This document shows positions 54,573 to 62,771 of a stretch of 64,000 nt of DNA, in pieces (positions within the stretch are counted from its first letter, which is position 1; each line of letters starts with the position of its first letter). The notes beneath the pieces were generated by a model. The model was given only the letters and a program-made list of their open reading frames with translations. It was not told the origin of the DNA and searched no databases. The DNA is from Ensifer sp. Root278. Its GTDB lineage: Bacteria; Pseudomonadota; Alphaproteobacteria; Rhizobiales; Rhizobiaceae. Made by a program: the position numbers and the translations under genes. The DNA is taken from NCBI RefSeq assembly GCF_001429285.1, contig NZ_LMJJ01000043.1, positions 288,184 to 352,183 on the forward strand. The letters are read 5' to 3'.

Positions 54573-54593
54573 CCTTAGGGCTAGGTTTGGAGG
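54573..54593. promoter_or_regulatory. Shared motif copy 1 of the LuxR-regulated cluster
   Basis: CCTTAGGGCTAGGTTTGGAGG. A similar block, CCTTTGGCTAGGTGCGGGAGG, lies at 59697-59717. In both regions CGGGTC occurs 29 or 30 bases before CTAGGT. Each copy is in a divergent intergenic region of the same cluster, so they may be binding sites of the LuxR regulator encoded at 54760. Confidence 0.45.
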
Positions 54594-54759
54594 ACGAGAG
54601 CCCGGCTCAGGGGCGGCGTCAGCCCTTGCGGAGCCTGGCTTTCGCTGCCGATGTCGTTGTTTTGGTTGCTCAAATGATAGTTTTGGATTTCCCGTAGTGA
54701 AAATCCGTTACTTGCGACGCACTAAACCTTCGCCTAATCTGCGCCTGGAGGAGAACAAC

Positions 54760-55644
54760 ATGAACAACGATACGATCGTCAAAGTCTGCGCGGCGACGCA
54801 GCGGGTGCCCGGTGTGGGTGATCTGGCGCTATCTCTGATGGAGGGGGTCGGCCGTTCGGATTTCCAGGATCGTCTGGCGCAGTCGCTCAAGCGACACATC
54901 GCAATCGATGCCGGTCTGATGCTCCTGTATCGGCGAAACGCAGCGCCGAAGATCCTGTTCAACGACTGGCGTACGGACAGGGGCCTGTCCGATATTCGAG
55001 CCTACCTGCAGGGCCCGTATCGGCTCGACCCGTTCTACCGGCTGGCGCTCGACAACGGCGACGATGGTCTTTATCGCCTGAGGCAGATCGATCCGTCCTT
55101 CGACCGGTCGCAATATTACCGCGACTACTACCGCCACTCGGGCCTGCACGACGAATTCAACGTCTTCATCGGAATCGATGCCGACACGAAGATCGCGATC
55201 TCGCTGGCGCGACGCCACTCCCACGCGGCCTTCAGCGGAGAAGACCAGGATTTCCTGCAGAGCGCGGCGCCGCTGCTCAGCATGGCCGTGCTCCGGCATT
55301 ATCGCGACCTCAGGCCCGAGAGCCTCGGCGATGACGGCTCGCCGCTCCAGAGCGCATTGGCGCAGGCAATCCGGAACTTTGGCCGCAGCCTGCTCACCGA
55401 TCGCGAATGCCAGGTCGCGCAGATGATCCTGCGCGGATATTCGGTCAAGGGGGCCGCTGAAAAGCTCGGCATCTCACCGGCGACCGTCAAGCTGCACCGC
55501 CGCAACCTCTATGCCAAGCTCGACATCAGCTCGCAAACCGCGCTGTTCTCGCTATTCATCGATGCGGTATCGTCGGCGAGCAATGCCTTCGAAGATCCGC
55601 TGGCGACCTATCTCGCGCCGGGTGGCGCGCTTCTGCCACACTGA
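54760..55644 (+). CDS. LuxR family transcriptional regulator
   Basis: A 294-residue regulator. The C-terminal LuxR helix-turn-helix is clear (LTDRECQVAQMILRGYSVKGA, ISPATVKLHRRNLYAKLDISSQT at about 213-270). The N-terminal two thirds form a sensor domain without a recognisable autoinducer-binding signature. ATG 54760 has CTGGAGGAG upstream. It is divergent from the cupin/oxidoreductase unit and convergent with the PotC-like gene, so it is the likely regulator of the polyamine cluster 52588-60821. Confidence 0.92.
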   Translation: MNNDTIVKVCAATQRVPGVGDLALSLMEGVGRSDFQDRLAQSLKRHIAIDAGLMLLYRRNAAPKILFNDWRTDRGLSDIRAYLQGPYRLDPFYRLALDNGDDGLYRLRQIDPSFDRSQYYRDYYRHSGLHDEFNVFIGIDADTKIAISLARRHSHAAFSGEDQDFLQSAAPLLSMAVLRHYRDLRPESLGDDGSPLQSALAQAIRNFGRSLLTDRECQVAQMILRGYSVKGAAEKLGISPATVKLHRRNLYAKLDISSQTALFSLFIDAVSSASNAFEDPLATYLAPGGALLPH

Positions 55645-55664
55645 TCCAAGGCGTTGAAACGGCG

Positions 55665-55694
55665 CAATTCCAGGAGAGACGTTTCCTGGAATTG
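55665..55694. terminator. Bidirectional terminator between luxR and the ABC operon
   Basis: Perfect 11-bp arms CAATTCCAGGA (55665-55675) and TCCTGGAATTG (55684-55694) with an 8-base loop, between two convergent genes (ends 55644 and 55705). Followed by CCCTTT on the plus strand. Confidence 0.75.
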
Positions 55695-55704
55695 CCCTTT
55701 CTGG

Positions 55705-56499
55705 TCAGGCTGTGGTGGCTCGCTGTTCCGAGCGTCGCGAGACCAGTTGTGCGGCCACCAGTCCCAAAACCACGATGCCGAGAATGATCGTCGAGATCGC
55801 ATTGATTTCCGGCGTCACGCCGAACTTGATTTGCGAATAGATCTTCATCGGCAGGGTCGATGCGCCCGGGCCGGTCGTGAAGCTTGAGATGACCAGATCA
55901 TCCAGCGACAGGGTGAAGGACAGTAGCCAGGCGGAGACGATTGCCGGGACCATGTTCGGTAAGGCAACGCTGACGAATGCTTTGGCCGGCGGGCAGCCGA
56001 GATCGCGGGCCGCTTCTTCCAGCGACGGGTCGAGCTCGACCAGCCGCGATTGCAGCACGACGGTCGCAAAGCAGAGCGTGAAGGTCGTGTGCGCCAGCGT
56101 GATGGTGAGCGGCCCGCGATCAATCCCGAGCGTTACGAACATCAAGAGCATCGAGACGGCCATCACCACTTCCGGCATGACCATGGGCGCAAGCAGCATG
56201 CCGTTGAACAGTGCCCGGCCGCGGAAACGACGCAGCCGCACCATCACAACGGCCGCGAGCGTCCCGAGAATGGTTGCTGCCGTTGCCGAGACCGCAGCGA
56301 CCAGGAAGCTGACTTTCGCACCTTCAATGATCGAGGGGTTGTTGAGAACGGTTGCATACCATTGAGTCGAGAAGCCGCCCCAGACCGTCACGAGCTTCGA
56401 GCCGTTGAAGCTGTAGATGACGAGAACGACGATCGGCAGATAGAGGAAGGCGAGGCCGAACAGGATCGAGAGCCGATTGAACCAGCTTGGTTTTGTCAT
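55705..56499 (-). CDS. ABC transporter permease, polyamine type (PotC/PotI-like)
   Basis: A 264-residue permease with six helices and the EAA loop (SLEEAARDLGCPPAKAFVSVALPNMVP). Last gene of the operon read leftwards, 10 bases after the PotB-like gene. Forms the membrane channel with that subunit. Confidence 0.93.
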   Translation of the reverse strand: MTKPSWFNRLSILFGLAFLYLPIVVLVIYSFNGSKLVTVWGGFSTQWYATVLNNPSIIEGAKVSFLVAAVSATAATILGTLAAVVMVRLRRFRGRALFNGMLLAPMVMPEVVMAVSMLLMFVTLGIDRGPLTITLAHTTFTLCFATVVLQSRLVELDPSLEEAARDLGCPPAKAFVSVALPNMVPAIVSAWLLSFTLSLDDLVISSFTTGPGASTLPMKIYSQIKFGVTPEINAISTIILGIVVLGLVAAQLVSRRSEQRATTA

Positions 56500-56509
56500 G
56501 GCCAGCTCC

Positions 56510-57412
56510 TCAGGTTCGTTCGCGCGACTGGCGCGATTGGAAATAGACGATCGGCACGACCAGCAACGCGAGGAGCACGATCGTCACGGCGGCGGCCATC
56601 GGCCAGTCGCGATTGTTGAAGAATTCGAGCCAGATGGCGCGGCCGATCATCTGGGTATCGGCGCCACCTAAGAGATCCGGGATGACGAACTCGCCGACGA
56701 CGGGGATGAAGACCAGCGCGCAGCCGGCCAAGACACCGGGCAGGCTCAAGGGGAAGGTGACCCGCCAGAAGGCCGAGATGCGGGAGCAGCCGAGATCGCG
56801 CGCCGCCTCGATCAGGGTGCGGTCCGCGCTGCTCAAAGTTGAGTAGATCGGAAGCACCATGAAGGGCAGGTAGGTGTAGATGATGCCGATATAGATCGCC
56901 GTCTCGGTGTTGAGGATGCGCAGCGGTTCGCTGATCAGGCCGACCTTCAAAAGCAACGCGTTCAGGAGACCGTCGTTCCTGAGGATGCTCATCCAGGAAT
57001 AGACTCGGATCAGCATCGAGCTCCAGAACGGAACGATCACCAGGAAGACCAGGAGAGAGCGGGAGGATGGCGAACAGGACGCAATGCCATAGGCGAGCGG
57101 ATAGGCGATGAAGAGCATGGCGGCGGTCGAAATCGCCGCAACCTTGAGGCTCGTCAGATAGGCCAGAAGATAGGTGTCGTCGGTGAGAACATAGAGGAAG
57201 TTCTCGAAGTTGAGGCGGAGGTTCAGGATCGAGCCGTCCCATGCCGTCAGCGGCTCGAAGGGCGGCATGCCGAGCCGCACGGTCGAGAGGCTGATGCCCG
57301 CAACCAGCGCGAAGGGTGCCAGGAAGAGCACCAGAAGCCAGGCATAGGGGATGGCGATCAGAAGACGCTTGCCCCAGTTCGTCTTTGTGGAAGGTGTCGC
57401 TGCCGTGAGCAT
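56510..57412 (-). CDS. ABC transporter permease, polyamine type (PotB/PotH-like)
   Basis: A 300-residue permease with six helices (WLLVLFLAPFALVAGISLST near the start) and the EAA loop (TLIEAARDLGCSRISAFWRVTFPLSLPG). 9 bases after the ATPase gene and before the second permease. Confidence 0.93.
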   Translation of the reverse strand: MLTAATPSTKTNWGKRLLIAIPYAWLLVLFLAPFALVAGISLSTVRLGMPPFEPLTAWDGSILNLRLNFENFLYVLTDDTYLLAYLTSLKVAAISTAAMLFIAYPLAYGIASCSPSSRSLLVFLVIVPFWSSMLIRVYSWMSILRNDGLLNALLLKVGLISEPLRILNTETAIYIGIIYTYLPFMVLPIYSTLSSADRTLIEAARDLGCSRISAFWRVTFPLSLPGVLAGCALVFIPVVGEFVIPDLLGGADTQMIGRAIWLEFFNNRDWPMAAAVTIVLLALLVVPIVYFQSRQSRERT

Positions 57413-57421
57413 GGGAACCTC

Positions 57422-58489
57422 CTATTCGGCCAAGAGCCGGCTTGCCTGCGGCGACCAGCTCGCAAACACCCGATCGCCGACGCCGAGATCGCTCTCGGCT
57501 CCGAGATTGACCCGGCGTGCGTCGAGCGTCGCACCAGACTTCAGCCGGACGCGGTAGTGCCGCTCGACACCGGTATAGGTGAGCTGTTCAACCGTGCCTT
57601 CGAGACCACTGCCCGAAGTCGCGAGTTCCACCCGCTCGGGGCGGACCGAGACCCAGAACGGCGCATCGAGCGCGACGCGGTCGGTAAAGGCCGCATGCAG
57701 TCGGCCGCCGGCTTCGTCGCTGTCGATCTGCAGCTCGCTGCCACTGCGATCCGCTCGGCTACCGGCAAACACGTTCGTTTCGCCAAGGAACTTGGCGACA
57801 TAGCGGGACTGCGGCGTTTCGTAGACTTCCGAAGGCGAGCCGACCTGCAGCACCTGCCCCTGCTTCATGATGGCGATGCGGGTGGAGACCGTCATCGCCT
57901 CGTGCTGATCGTGGGTGACGATGATGAAGGTGAGGCCGAGCTCCCGTTGCAGGCGAACGAGTTCGAGTTGCGTTTCGGTGCGCAGGTTTTTGTCGAGCGC
58001 CCCGAGCGGCTCGTCGAGCAGCAGAACCTTCGGCCGTTTGACCAGCGCACGGGCGAGCGCCACGCGCTGACGCTGGCCGCCGGAAAGCTGCGCCGGCTTG
58101 CGGTCGAGCAGCGCCGTCAGCTGCAGCTTCTCCGCCACCTCGTCGATACGCTTCCTGATCTCGCTCTTGGCAAGACCATCCTGCTGCAATCCGAAGGCGA
58201 TGTTTTTGCCGACCGTCAGATGCGGGAACAGCGCATAGGACTGGAACATCATGTTGGTCGGGCGTTTATGCGCCGGCACGTCGGTGACATCGGCCCCTTC
58301 CAGTTTGATGGCGCCGGATGTCGGCGTCTCGAAGCCGGCGATCATCCGGAGCAGCGTCGACTTTCCGCAGCCCGAGGGGCCAAGAAGCGAGAAGAACTCG
58401 CCCTTCTCGATGCCCAGGCTGATGTTGTTGACGGCCGTGACGACGCCATAGGACTTCGCCAGGTTCTCGATCGAAATATAGGATTGCAC
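57422..58489 (-). CDS. ABC transporter ATP-binding protein, polyamine type (PotA/PotG-like)
   Basis: A 355-residue ATPase: Walker A GPSGCGKST, signature [17 protein letters not shown], Walker B LLLDEPLGALDKNLRTE, switch VTHDQHEAMT, and a TOBE-type C-terminus (WVSVRPERVELA). Follows the binding-protein gene by 30 bases. Confidence 0.94.
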   Translation of the reverse strand: MQSYISIENLAKSYGVVTAVNNISLGIEKGEFFSLLGPSGCGKSTLLRMIAGFETPTSGAIKLEGADVTDVPAHKRPTNMMFQSYALFPHLTVGKNIAFGLQQDGLAKSEIRKRIDEVAEKLQLTALLDRKPAQLSGGQRQRVALARALVKRPKVLLLDEPLGALDKNLRTETQLELVRLQRELGLTFIIVTHDQHEAMTVSTRIAIMKQGQVLQVGSPSEVYETPQSRYVAKFLGETNVFAGSRADRSGSELQIDSDEAGGRLHAAFTDRVALDAPFWVSVRPERVELATSGSGLEGTVEQLTYTGVERHYRVRLKSGATLDARRVNLGAESDLGVGDRVFASWSPQASRLLAE

Positions 58490-58519
58490 GGGGTCTGGTC
58501 CTGCTGTTGACGGTGCGCG

Positions 58520-59626
58520 CTATTGGCCGGCCCTGAAAGCCGACCAGACGCGGGTGCGCTCGCGCGTCTGGCGCGGTGGCAGCGACTTGTCGACGAAGAG
58601 CTTGGAGCGGACTTCGGCAGGAGGATAGATGTTCGGGTTGTCGCGGATCCCGGCATCGACCTCGGCGGTCGCCGCGGCATTGGCGTTAGCGTAGAAGACG
58701 TGGTTGCTGATCGCAGCAACCGTCTTCGGCTCGAGGATATAGTCGATGAAGGAGAGCGCCTGCTCCGGATCCGGCGCATCGGCCGGGATCGCCATCGTGT
58801 CGAAAGAGATGATCGTTCCTTCCTTCGGGATCGAATAGTCGACCTTGACGCCGGTCTCGGCTTCCTCGGCGCGGGCCGCGGCAATGCCGGCGTCGCCGCT
58901 CCACATCAGCGCCAGGCAGAGCTGGCCCGACGCCATGTCGGCCACAAGCTGGCCGCTCTGCATATGGCGAATGAATGGACGCAGCTTCAGCAGCAGCTCC
59001 TTCGCCTTGTCGAGGTCGTCCTGTTTGGTGGAGTATGGGTCGAGGCCGAGATAGTTGAGCGCGATCGGGATCACTTCGTTCGGCGCATCGACGATGCCGA
59101 TGCCGCAATCCTGGAATTTCTGGGCGACCTCGGGTTTGAAGAACATGTCGAGGCTGTTCGTCGGCGCATCGGGAAGGCGCTCGCCGACGAGCTTGGCGTT
59201 GTAGGCGACGCCCGTCGTCAGCCACATGTAAGGAACCAGATACTTGTTCTCCGGGTCATGCTCGGCGACGAGCTTCAGCAGGTCCTTGTCGAGATTGCCG
59301 TAGTTCTTGAGCGCCGTGACGTCGATCGGCTTCAGCGCGCCGGATTGAATGAGGCGTTCACCGACCGTGGCGCTTGGAAAGGCGACGTCGAAGCCGCTGC
59401 CGCCGGCGAGCAGCCGGGTTTCGAGCACTTCGAGCGAATCGTAGAAGTCGACCCGCGTTTCGACACCGGTGCGGGCCTGGAAGTTCGAGACCGTGTCTTC
59501 GGCGAAGTAGTCGGAGAAGTTGTAGATGAACAGCTTGTCCTGCGCCTGGGCGGTCGTTGAGACCGCGATAGCGGCGAGCGATGCCGCAAACATGGAGCGC
59601 AGTGCGGTGCGGGTCAAGTTTTGCAT
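58520..59626 (-). CDS. ABC transporter substrate-binding protein, polyamine type (PotD/PotF-like)
   Basis: A 368-residue periplasmic protein with a signal peptide (SMFAASLAAIAVSTTAQAQD). Family elements are LFIYNFSDYFAEDTVSNFQA, GSGFDVAFPSATVGERLI and YLVPYMWLTTGVAYN. GGGAGGA precedes ATG 59626. First gene of the operon binding protein - ATPase - permease - permease. With the agmatinase and oxidase nearby, the ligand is probably putrescine, agmatine or a guanidino compound. Confidence 0.92.
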   Translation of the reverse strand: MQNLTRTALRSMFAASLAAIAVSTTAQAQDKLFIYNFSDYFAEDTVSNFQARTGVETRVDFYDSLEVLETRLLAGGSGFDVAFPSATVGERLIQSGALKPIDVTALKNYGNLDKDLLKLVAEHDPENKYLVPYMWLTTGVAYNAKLVGERLPDAPTNSLDMFFKPEVAQKFQDCGIGIVDAPNEVIPIALNYLGLDPYSTKQDDLDKAKELLLKLRPFIRHMQSGQLVADMASGQLCLALMWSGDAGIAAARAEEAETGVKVDYSIPKEGTIISFDTMAIPADAPDPEQALSFIDYILEPKTVAAISNHVFYANANAAATAEVDAGIRDNPNIYPPAEVRSKLFVDKSLPPRQTRERTRVWSAFRAGQ

Positions 59627-59696
59627 GGTTCCTCCCAAGGACATCGTATTTTTGTTTTCACCAAAGTGATTGGCGGGTCCTAAGAGGGCAACACTC

Positions 59697-59717
59697 CCTT
59701 TGGCTAGGTGCGGGAGG
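59697..59717. promoter_or_regulatory. Shared motif copy 2 of the LuxR-regulated cluster
   Basis: CCTTTGGCTAGGTGCGGGAGG, 71 bases from the binding-protein start (59626) and 151 bases from the agmatinase start (59868), in the divergent region between them. It resembles the block at 54573-54593 near luxR. Position and recurrence suggest a regulator binding site. Confidence 0.45.
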
Positions 59718-59867
59718 CGGGGCACCGTCGTACATGGCAGTCGACGCCTGGATTTGCTCTGTCAGACATGTTGGTTTGATCGCGATCGAAGTAACATTCG
59801 ATCAATCCCGCATTTCTCGGCCAGCAGCGCCTGATAGGTTCCGGCGACATCAAAAGGGAGAGCTTCC

Positions 59868-60821
59868 ATGGAAGAGAAATTCAACCAGCCGCTCGGCGGC
59901 AACGACATGCCCCGCTTCGGCGGTCCGGGTACGATGATGCGCCTGCCGGCGGCAGCGTCGGCCGCGGGCCTCGACGCCTGTTTCGTCGGCATTCCCATGG
60001 ATATCGGCGCATCCAACCGTTCCGGAACGCGCTACGGGCCGCGGCAGATCCGCGCTGAATCCGTGATGATCCGCCCCTACAACATGGCGACCGGTGCAGC
60101 GCCGTTTGAAAGCCTGCAGGTGGCGGACATCGGCGACATCGCCATCAACACCTTCAACCTGCCGGCCAACATGGAGATCATCACCCGCAACATCGGCGAG
60201 ATCCTCAAGCACGACTGCATTCCGCTGACGCTCGGCGGCGATCACACGATCAGCTATCCGATCCTGAAGGCGATTGCCGAGAAGCACGGTCCGGTCGCTC
60301 TCATCCATGTCGACGCGCACGCGGATATCAACGACACGATGTTCGGCGAAAAGATCGCGCATGGCACGCCGTTCCGGCGCGCTTTCGAGGATGGCTGCCT
60401 CAATCCCAATCTCGTGTTCCAGATCGGTCTGCGCGGCACCGGCTATGCGTCCGATGACTTCGACTGGTCGCGCGACAAGGGCTTCACCGTCGTGCCGGCC
60501 GAGGAATGCTGGCACAAGTCGCTCGTGCCGCTGATCGAAGGCATTCGCGCCAAGATCGGCAACCACAAGACCTACCTGACCTTCGATATCGACAGCCTCG
60601 ACCCGGCCTATGCGCCGGGCACCGGCACGCCCGAGATCGGCGGCCTGACGGTCATTCAGGCGATCGAAATCATCCGCGGCTGTCGCGGTCTCAATCTCGT
60701 CGGCGCCGATCTCGTCGAGGTCAGCCCGCCTTTCGATACGACCGGCACCACGGCGATCACCGCGGCGAATCTGCTTTACGAAATGCTCTGCGTGCTGCCG
60801 GGCGTGAAGTACAAGCGGTAG
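59868..60821 (+). CDS. speB: Agmatinase/guanidinobutyrase-type ureohydrolase
   Basis: A 317-residue manganese ureohydrolase. The metal ligands are intact: His126 in GGDHTISYP, Asp149/His151/Asp153 in VDAHADIND, Asp240/Asp242 in FDIDSLDPAYAPG. It removes urea from a guanidino compound (agmatine to putrescine, or 4-guanidinobutyrate to GABA). The N-terminus NQPLGGNDMPRFGG and the overall length are closer, as I remember it, to Pseudomonas GbuA/GpuA than to E. coli SpeB, so the substrate is open. Divergent from a polyamine-type importer; AAAGGGAG precedes the ATG. Confidence 0.92.
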   Translation: MEEKFNQPLGGNDMPRFGGPGTMMRLPAAASAAGLDACFVGIPMDIGASNRSGTRYGPRQIRAESVMIRPYNMATGAAPFESLQVADIGDIAINTFNLPANMEIITRNIGEILKHDCIPLTLGGDHTISYPILKAIAEKHGPVALIHVDAHADINDTMFGEKIAHGTPFRRAFEDGCLNPNLVFQIGLRGTGYASDDFDWSRDKGFTVVPAEECWHKSLVPLIEGIRAKIGNHKTYLTFDIDSLDPAYAPGTGTPEIGGLTVIQAIEIIRGCRGLNLVGADLVEVSPPFDTTGTTAITAANLLYEMLCVLPGVKYKR

Positions 60822-60850
60822 GCCGCCGAAGAGATCGGAAATCAATTATC

Positions 60851-60872
60851 AGGAGGCCGCGGGCGGCCTCCT
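60851..60872. terminator. Hairpin between agmatinase and DUF808 genes
   Basis: Perfect 8-bp arms AGGAGGCC (60851-60858) and GGCCTCCT (60865-60872) around a 6-base loop, between two convergent gene ends (60821 and 60898). It has little T-run, so it is a probable but weak bidirectional terminator. Confidence 0.55.
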
Positions 60873-60897
60873 TCCCGATCCATGTTTGCGAAAGTAT

Positions 60898-61866
60898 CTA
60901 GCTCTTTGCCGGCCGCAGGCGGCTCCAGATCGGCGCGACGACGTTGCCCATGACGACGATGGTTGCGGCGCCGACGGCGATGGCAAGCAGGGCCTGGAGC
61001 GCCGAGGTCGTGAACCAGCCGACGACCGCCGGGGCGACCGTCAGCGTGTGGGCAACGCTTTCGGAGACATCGTGGATGAAGTGTTCCGGCCCGGCCTGGC
61101 CCAGTTGCGCCATGCCATGCACGAGGATGCTGCCGCCGACCCAGAGCATGGCCGCAGTGCCGATCGCAGCAAGAACTTTCAGGAATGCGGGCATGCCGAG
61201 AACGAGGCCGCGGCCGAAAACGCGTACGGCGGACAGCGGGTTCTTCGCCAGCGCGACGCCGGCATCGTCGGCTTTGACGATGAGCGCGACGACCCCATAG
61301 ACGGCGAGCGTAATCAGGATGCCGACGCCGGCGAGTACAGCGCCCTGCATGTAGATGTCGGCATCGGCGACGGTCGACAGGGTCAGCGCCATGATCTCGG
61401 CCGAGAGAATGAAGTCGGTACGGATGGCGCCGGCAACCCTCTCGTTTTCAAGCGCCAGCGGATCGCTCTTTTCCCCGAGAACCGCTTCCTCGTGCGCGTG
61501 GGCCGCATGCGGAAAGATTGCGCCGTAAAGCTTCTCGGCCCCCTCGTAGCAGAGATAGATGCCGCCGAGCATCAGCAGCGGCGTGATCGCCCAGGGCGCG
61601 AAATAGCCGAGCAGCAGTGCGCCGGGCAAAAGGAAGAGCAACTTGTTCTTCAGTGAACCAAGGGCGATCCGCGCAATGATCGGCAGTTCCCGTTCAGGCG
61701 TCAGCCCCACCACGTAGCGCGGCGTCACCGCAGCGTCGTCGATCACGACGCCGGCTGCCTTGGCGCTGGCCTTCGCGGTCTGGGCCGCGACGTCGTCCAG
61801 CGAAGCGGCCGCCATCTTGGCAATGGCCGCGATGTCGTCGAGGAGGGCGATGAGACCTGTGGCCAT
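60898..61866 (-). CDS. DUF808 family membrane protein (YedI-like)
   Basis: A 322-residue protein: a soluble N-terminus with the DUF808 hallmark LIALLDDIAAIAKMAAASLDDVAAQ and VVIDDAAVTPRYV, then several membrane helices (LLFLLPGALLLGYFAPWAIT, GAVLAGVGILITLAVYGVVA). Function unknown. Single gene; the 241 bases upstream hold no gene, only the promoter region of the divergent TetR gene. Confidence 0.9.
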   Translation of the reverse strand: MATGLIALLDDIAAIAKMAAASLDDVAAQTAKASAKAAGVVIDDAAVTPRYVVGLTPERELPIIARIALGSLKNKLLFLLPGALLLGYFAPWAITPLLMLGGIYLCYEGAEKLYGAIFPHAAHAHEEAVLGEKSDPLALENERVAGAIRTDFILSAEIMALTLSTVADADIYMQGAVLAGVGILITLAVYGVVALIVKADDAGVALAKNPLSAVRVFGRGLVLGMPAFLKVLAAIGTAAMLWVGGSILVHGMAQLGQAGPEHFIHDVSESVAHTLTVAPAVVGWFTTSALQALLAIAVGAATIVVMGNVVAPIWSRLRPAKS

Positions 61867-62035
61867 AAGTTGCTAACCCCTTGAGAAGAATCCGAGAAAC
61901 GCGGCTCCAGAAGCGCCAGTAACCACCATAGCGTGTCGAGTCAACGACAGCCGGGTGACATTGGGAGGCGTTCGGCCGCGCGCGGCGAGCTCAATGTTGG
62001 TTATCAAATCGTGAACGTGCGAGCGTATTCTTTCA

Positions 62036-62064
62036 TTGACGAGTGTCTCATTTCGATTTACGAC
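62036..62064 (+). promoter_or_regulatory. Possible sigma-70 promoter of the TetR-RND operon
   Basis: TTGACG (62036-62041), 17 bases, then TACGAC (62059-62064). The -35 box is good and the -10 box is weak. The -10 region lies within the left arm of the inverted repeat at 62051, so repressor binding would block it. Confidence 0.4.
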
Positions 62065-62100
62065 TGACGAAATACAAAATTCGTCAGTCGTAAATCGAAA
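62051..62100. promoter_or_regulatory. Perfect 21-bp inverted repeat, operator of the TetR-RND operon
   Basis: Arms 62051-62071 (starting TTTCGATTTACG, ending GACTGACGAA) and 62080-62100 are exactly complementary with an 8-base spacer. The repeat ends 8 bases before the TetR ATG (62109), so it overlaps the promoter and leader. It most likely binds the TetR protein; if transcribed it would also form a 21-bp hairpin next to the ribosome site. Confidence 0.75.
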
Positions 62101-62108
62101 GGCAAGCG

Positions 62109-62717
62109 ATGCAGGTGAGCAGCGATAACGTCGTGGATCAGACGCGTCAGGACAACATCACGCGGATCCTCGACGCAGCGGAGCGGTTGTTCCGGCATTT
62201 CGGCTACAGCAAGACCAATGTCGCCGACATTGCCAAGGAACTCGGCATGTCGCCGGCGAACATCTACCGCTTCTTCGCCTCGAAGACGGAGATCCATCAG
62301 GCGATCTGCGGCCGCATGCTGGCGGCCAGCTACCAGATGGCCCAGGAGATCTGCGCCTTGCCATTGAGTGCGAGCGAGCGGCTGCGGCGTTACGTCCACG
62401 CGCAGCATCAGATGACCGTTGAGCTCATGCTCGACGATACGAAGGTGCATGAAATGGTGGTCGTTGCCATCGAACGCGAGTGGCACGTCATCGACAAGCA
62501 TATCGACAGGCTCGACGCGCTTCTCGCCGACGTAATTCGCGAAGGCATCGCCGCCGGCGAGTTCCCGGAACAGGACGCCGATGCGGCGTCGCGCTGTTTC
62601 GGTGCGGCGACCGTCACGCTCTGTCATCCGCAAATGGTTGCGCAGTGTCTCAGCAAGACAAACCGCGCGGCACCGGAAGAGCTGGTCGAATTCGCGATCA
62701 AGGGACTGAAGGTTTAG
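62109..62717 (+). CDS. TetR family regulator of the second RND operon
   Basis: A 202-residue repressor: helix-turn-helix (NITRILDAAERLFRHFGYSKT, VADIAKELGMSPANIYRFFASK) and a C-terminal ligand domain like those of TetR_C_7/AcrR types. The ATG is very close to the large inverted repeat, with only AAAGGC as ribosome site. First gene of an operon with an adaptor (62772) and a pump (63945), so it probably represses the whole unit. Confidence 0.92.
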   Translation: MQVSSDNVVDQTRQDNITRILDAAERLFRHFGYSKTNVADIAKELGMSPANIYRFFASKTEIHQAICGRMLAASYQMAQEICALPLSASERLRRYVHAQHQMTVELMLDDTKVHEMVVVAIEREWHVIDKHIDRLDALLADVIREGIAAGEFPEQDADAASRCFGAATVTLCHPQMVAQCLSKTNRAAPEELVEFAIKGLKV

Positions 62718-62771
62718 CCGGACTGCTTCCGGCGCCAATGCGGCGTCGGCCTATTTTTCAGGAGTGCGACT

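Larger units (their letters stand above)
54375..54759. other. Divergent regulatory region between the cupin and luxR genes
   Basis: No gene seen. It contains a terminator-like hairpin at 54524 and a sequence block at 54573 that recurs between the binding-protein and agmatinase genes. AT-rich stretches near 54425-54450 and 54660-54720 are the likely promoters of the cupin and luxR genes. Confidence 0.5.
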
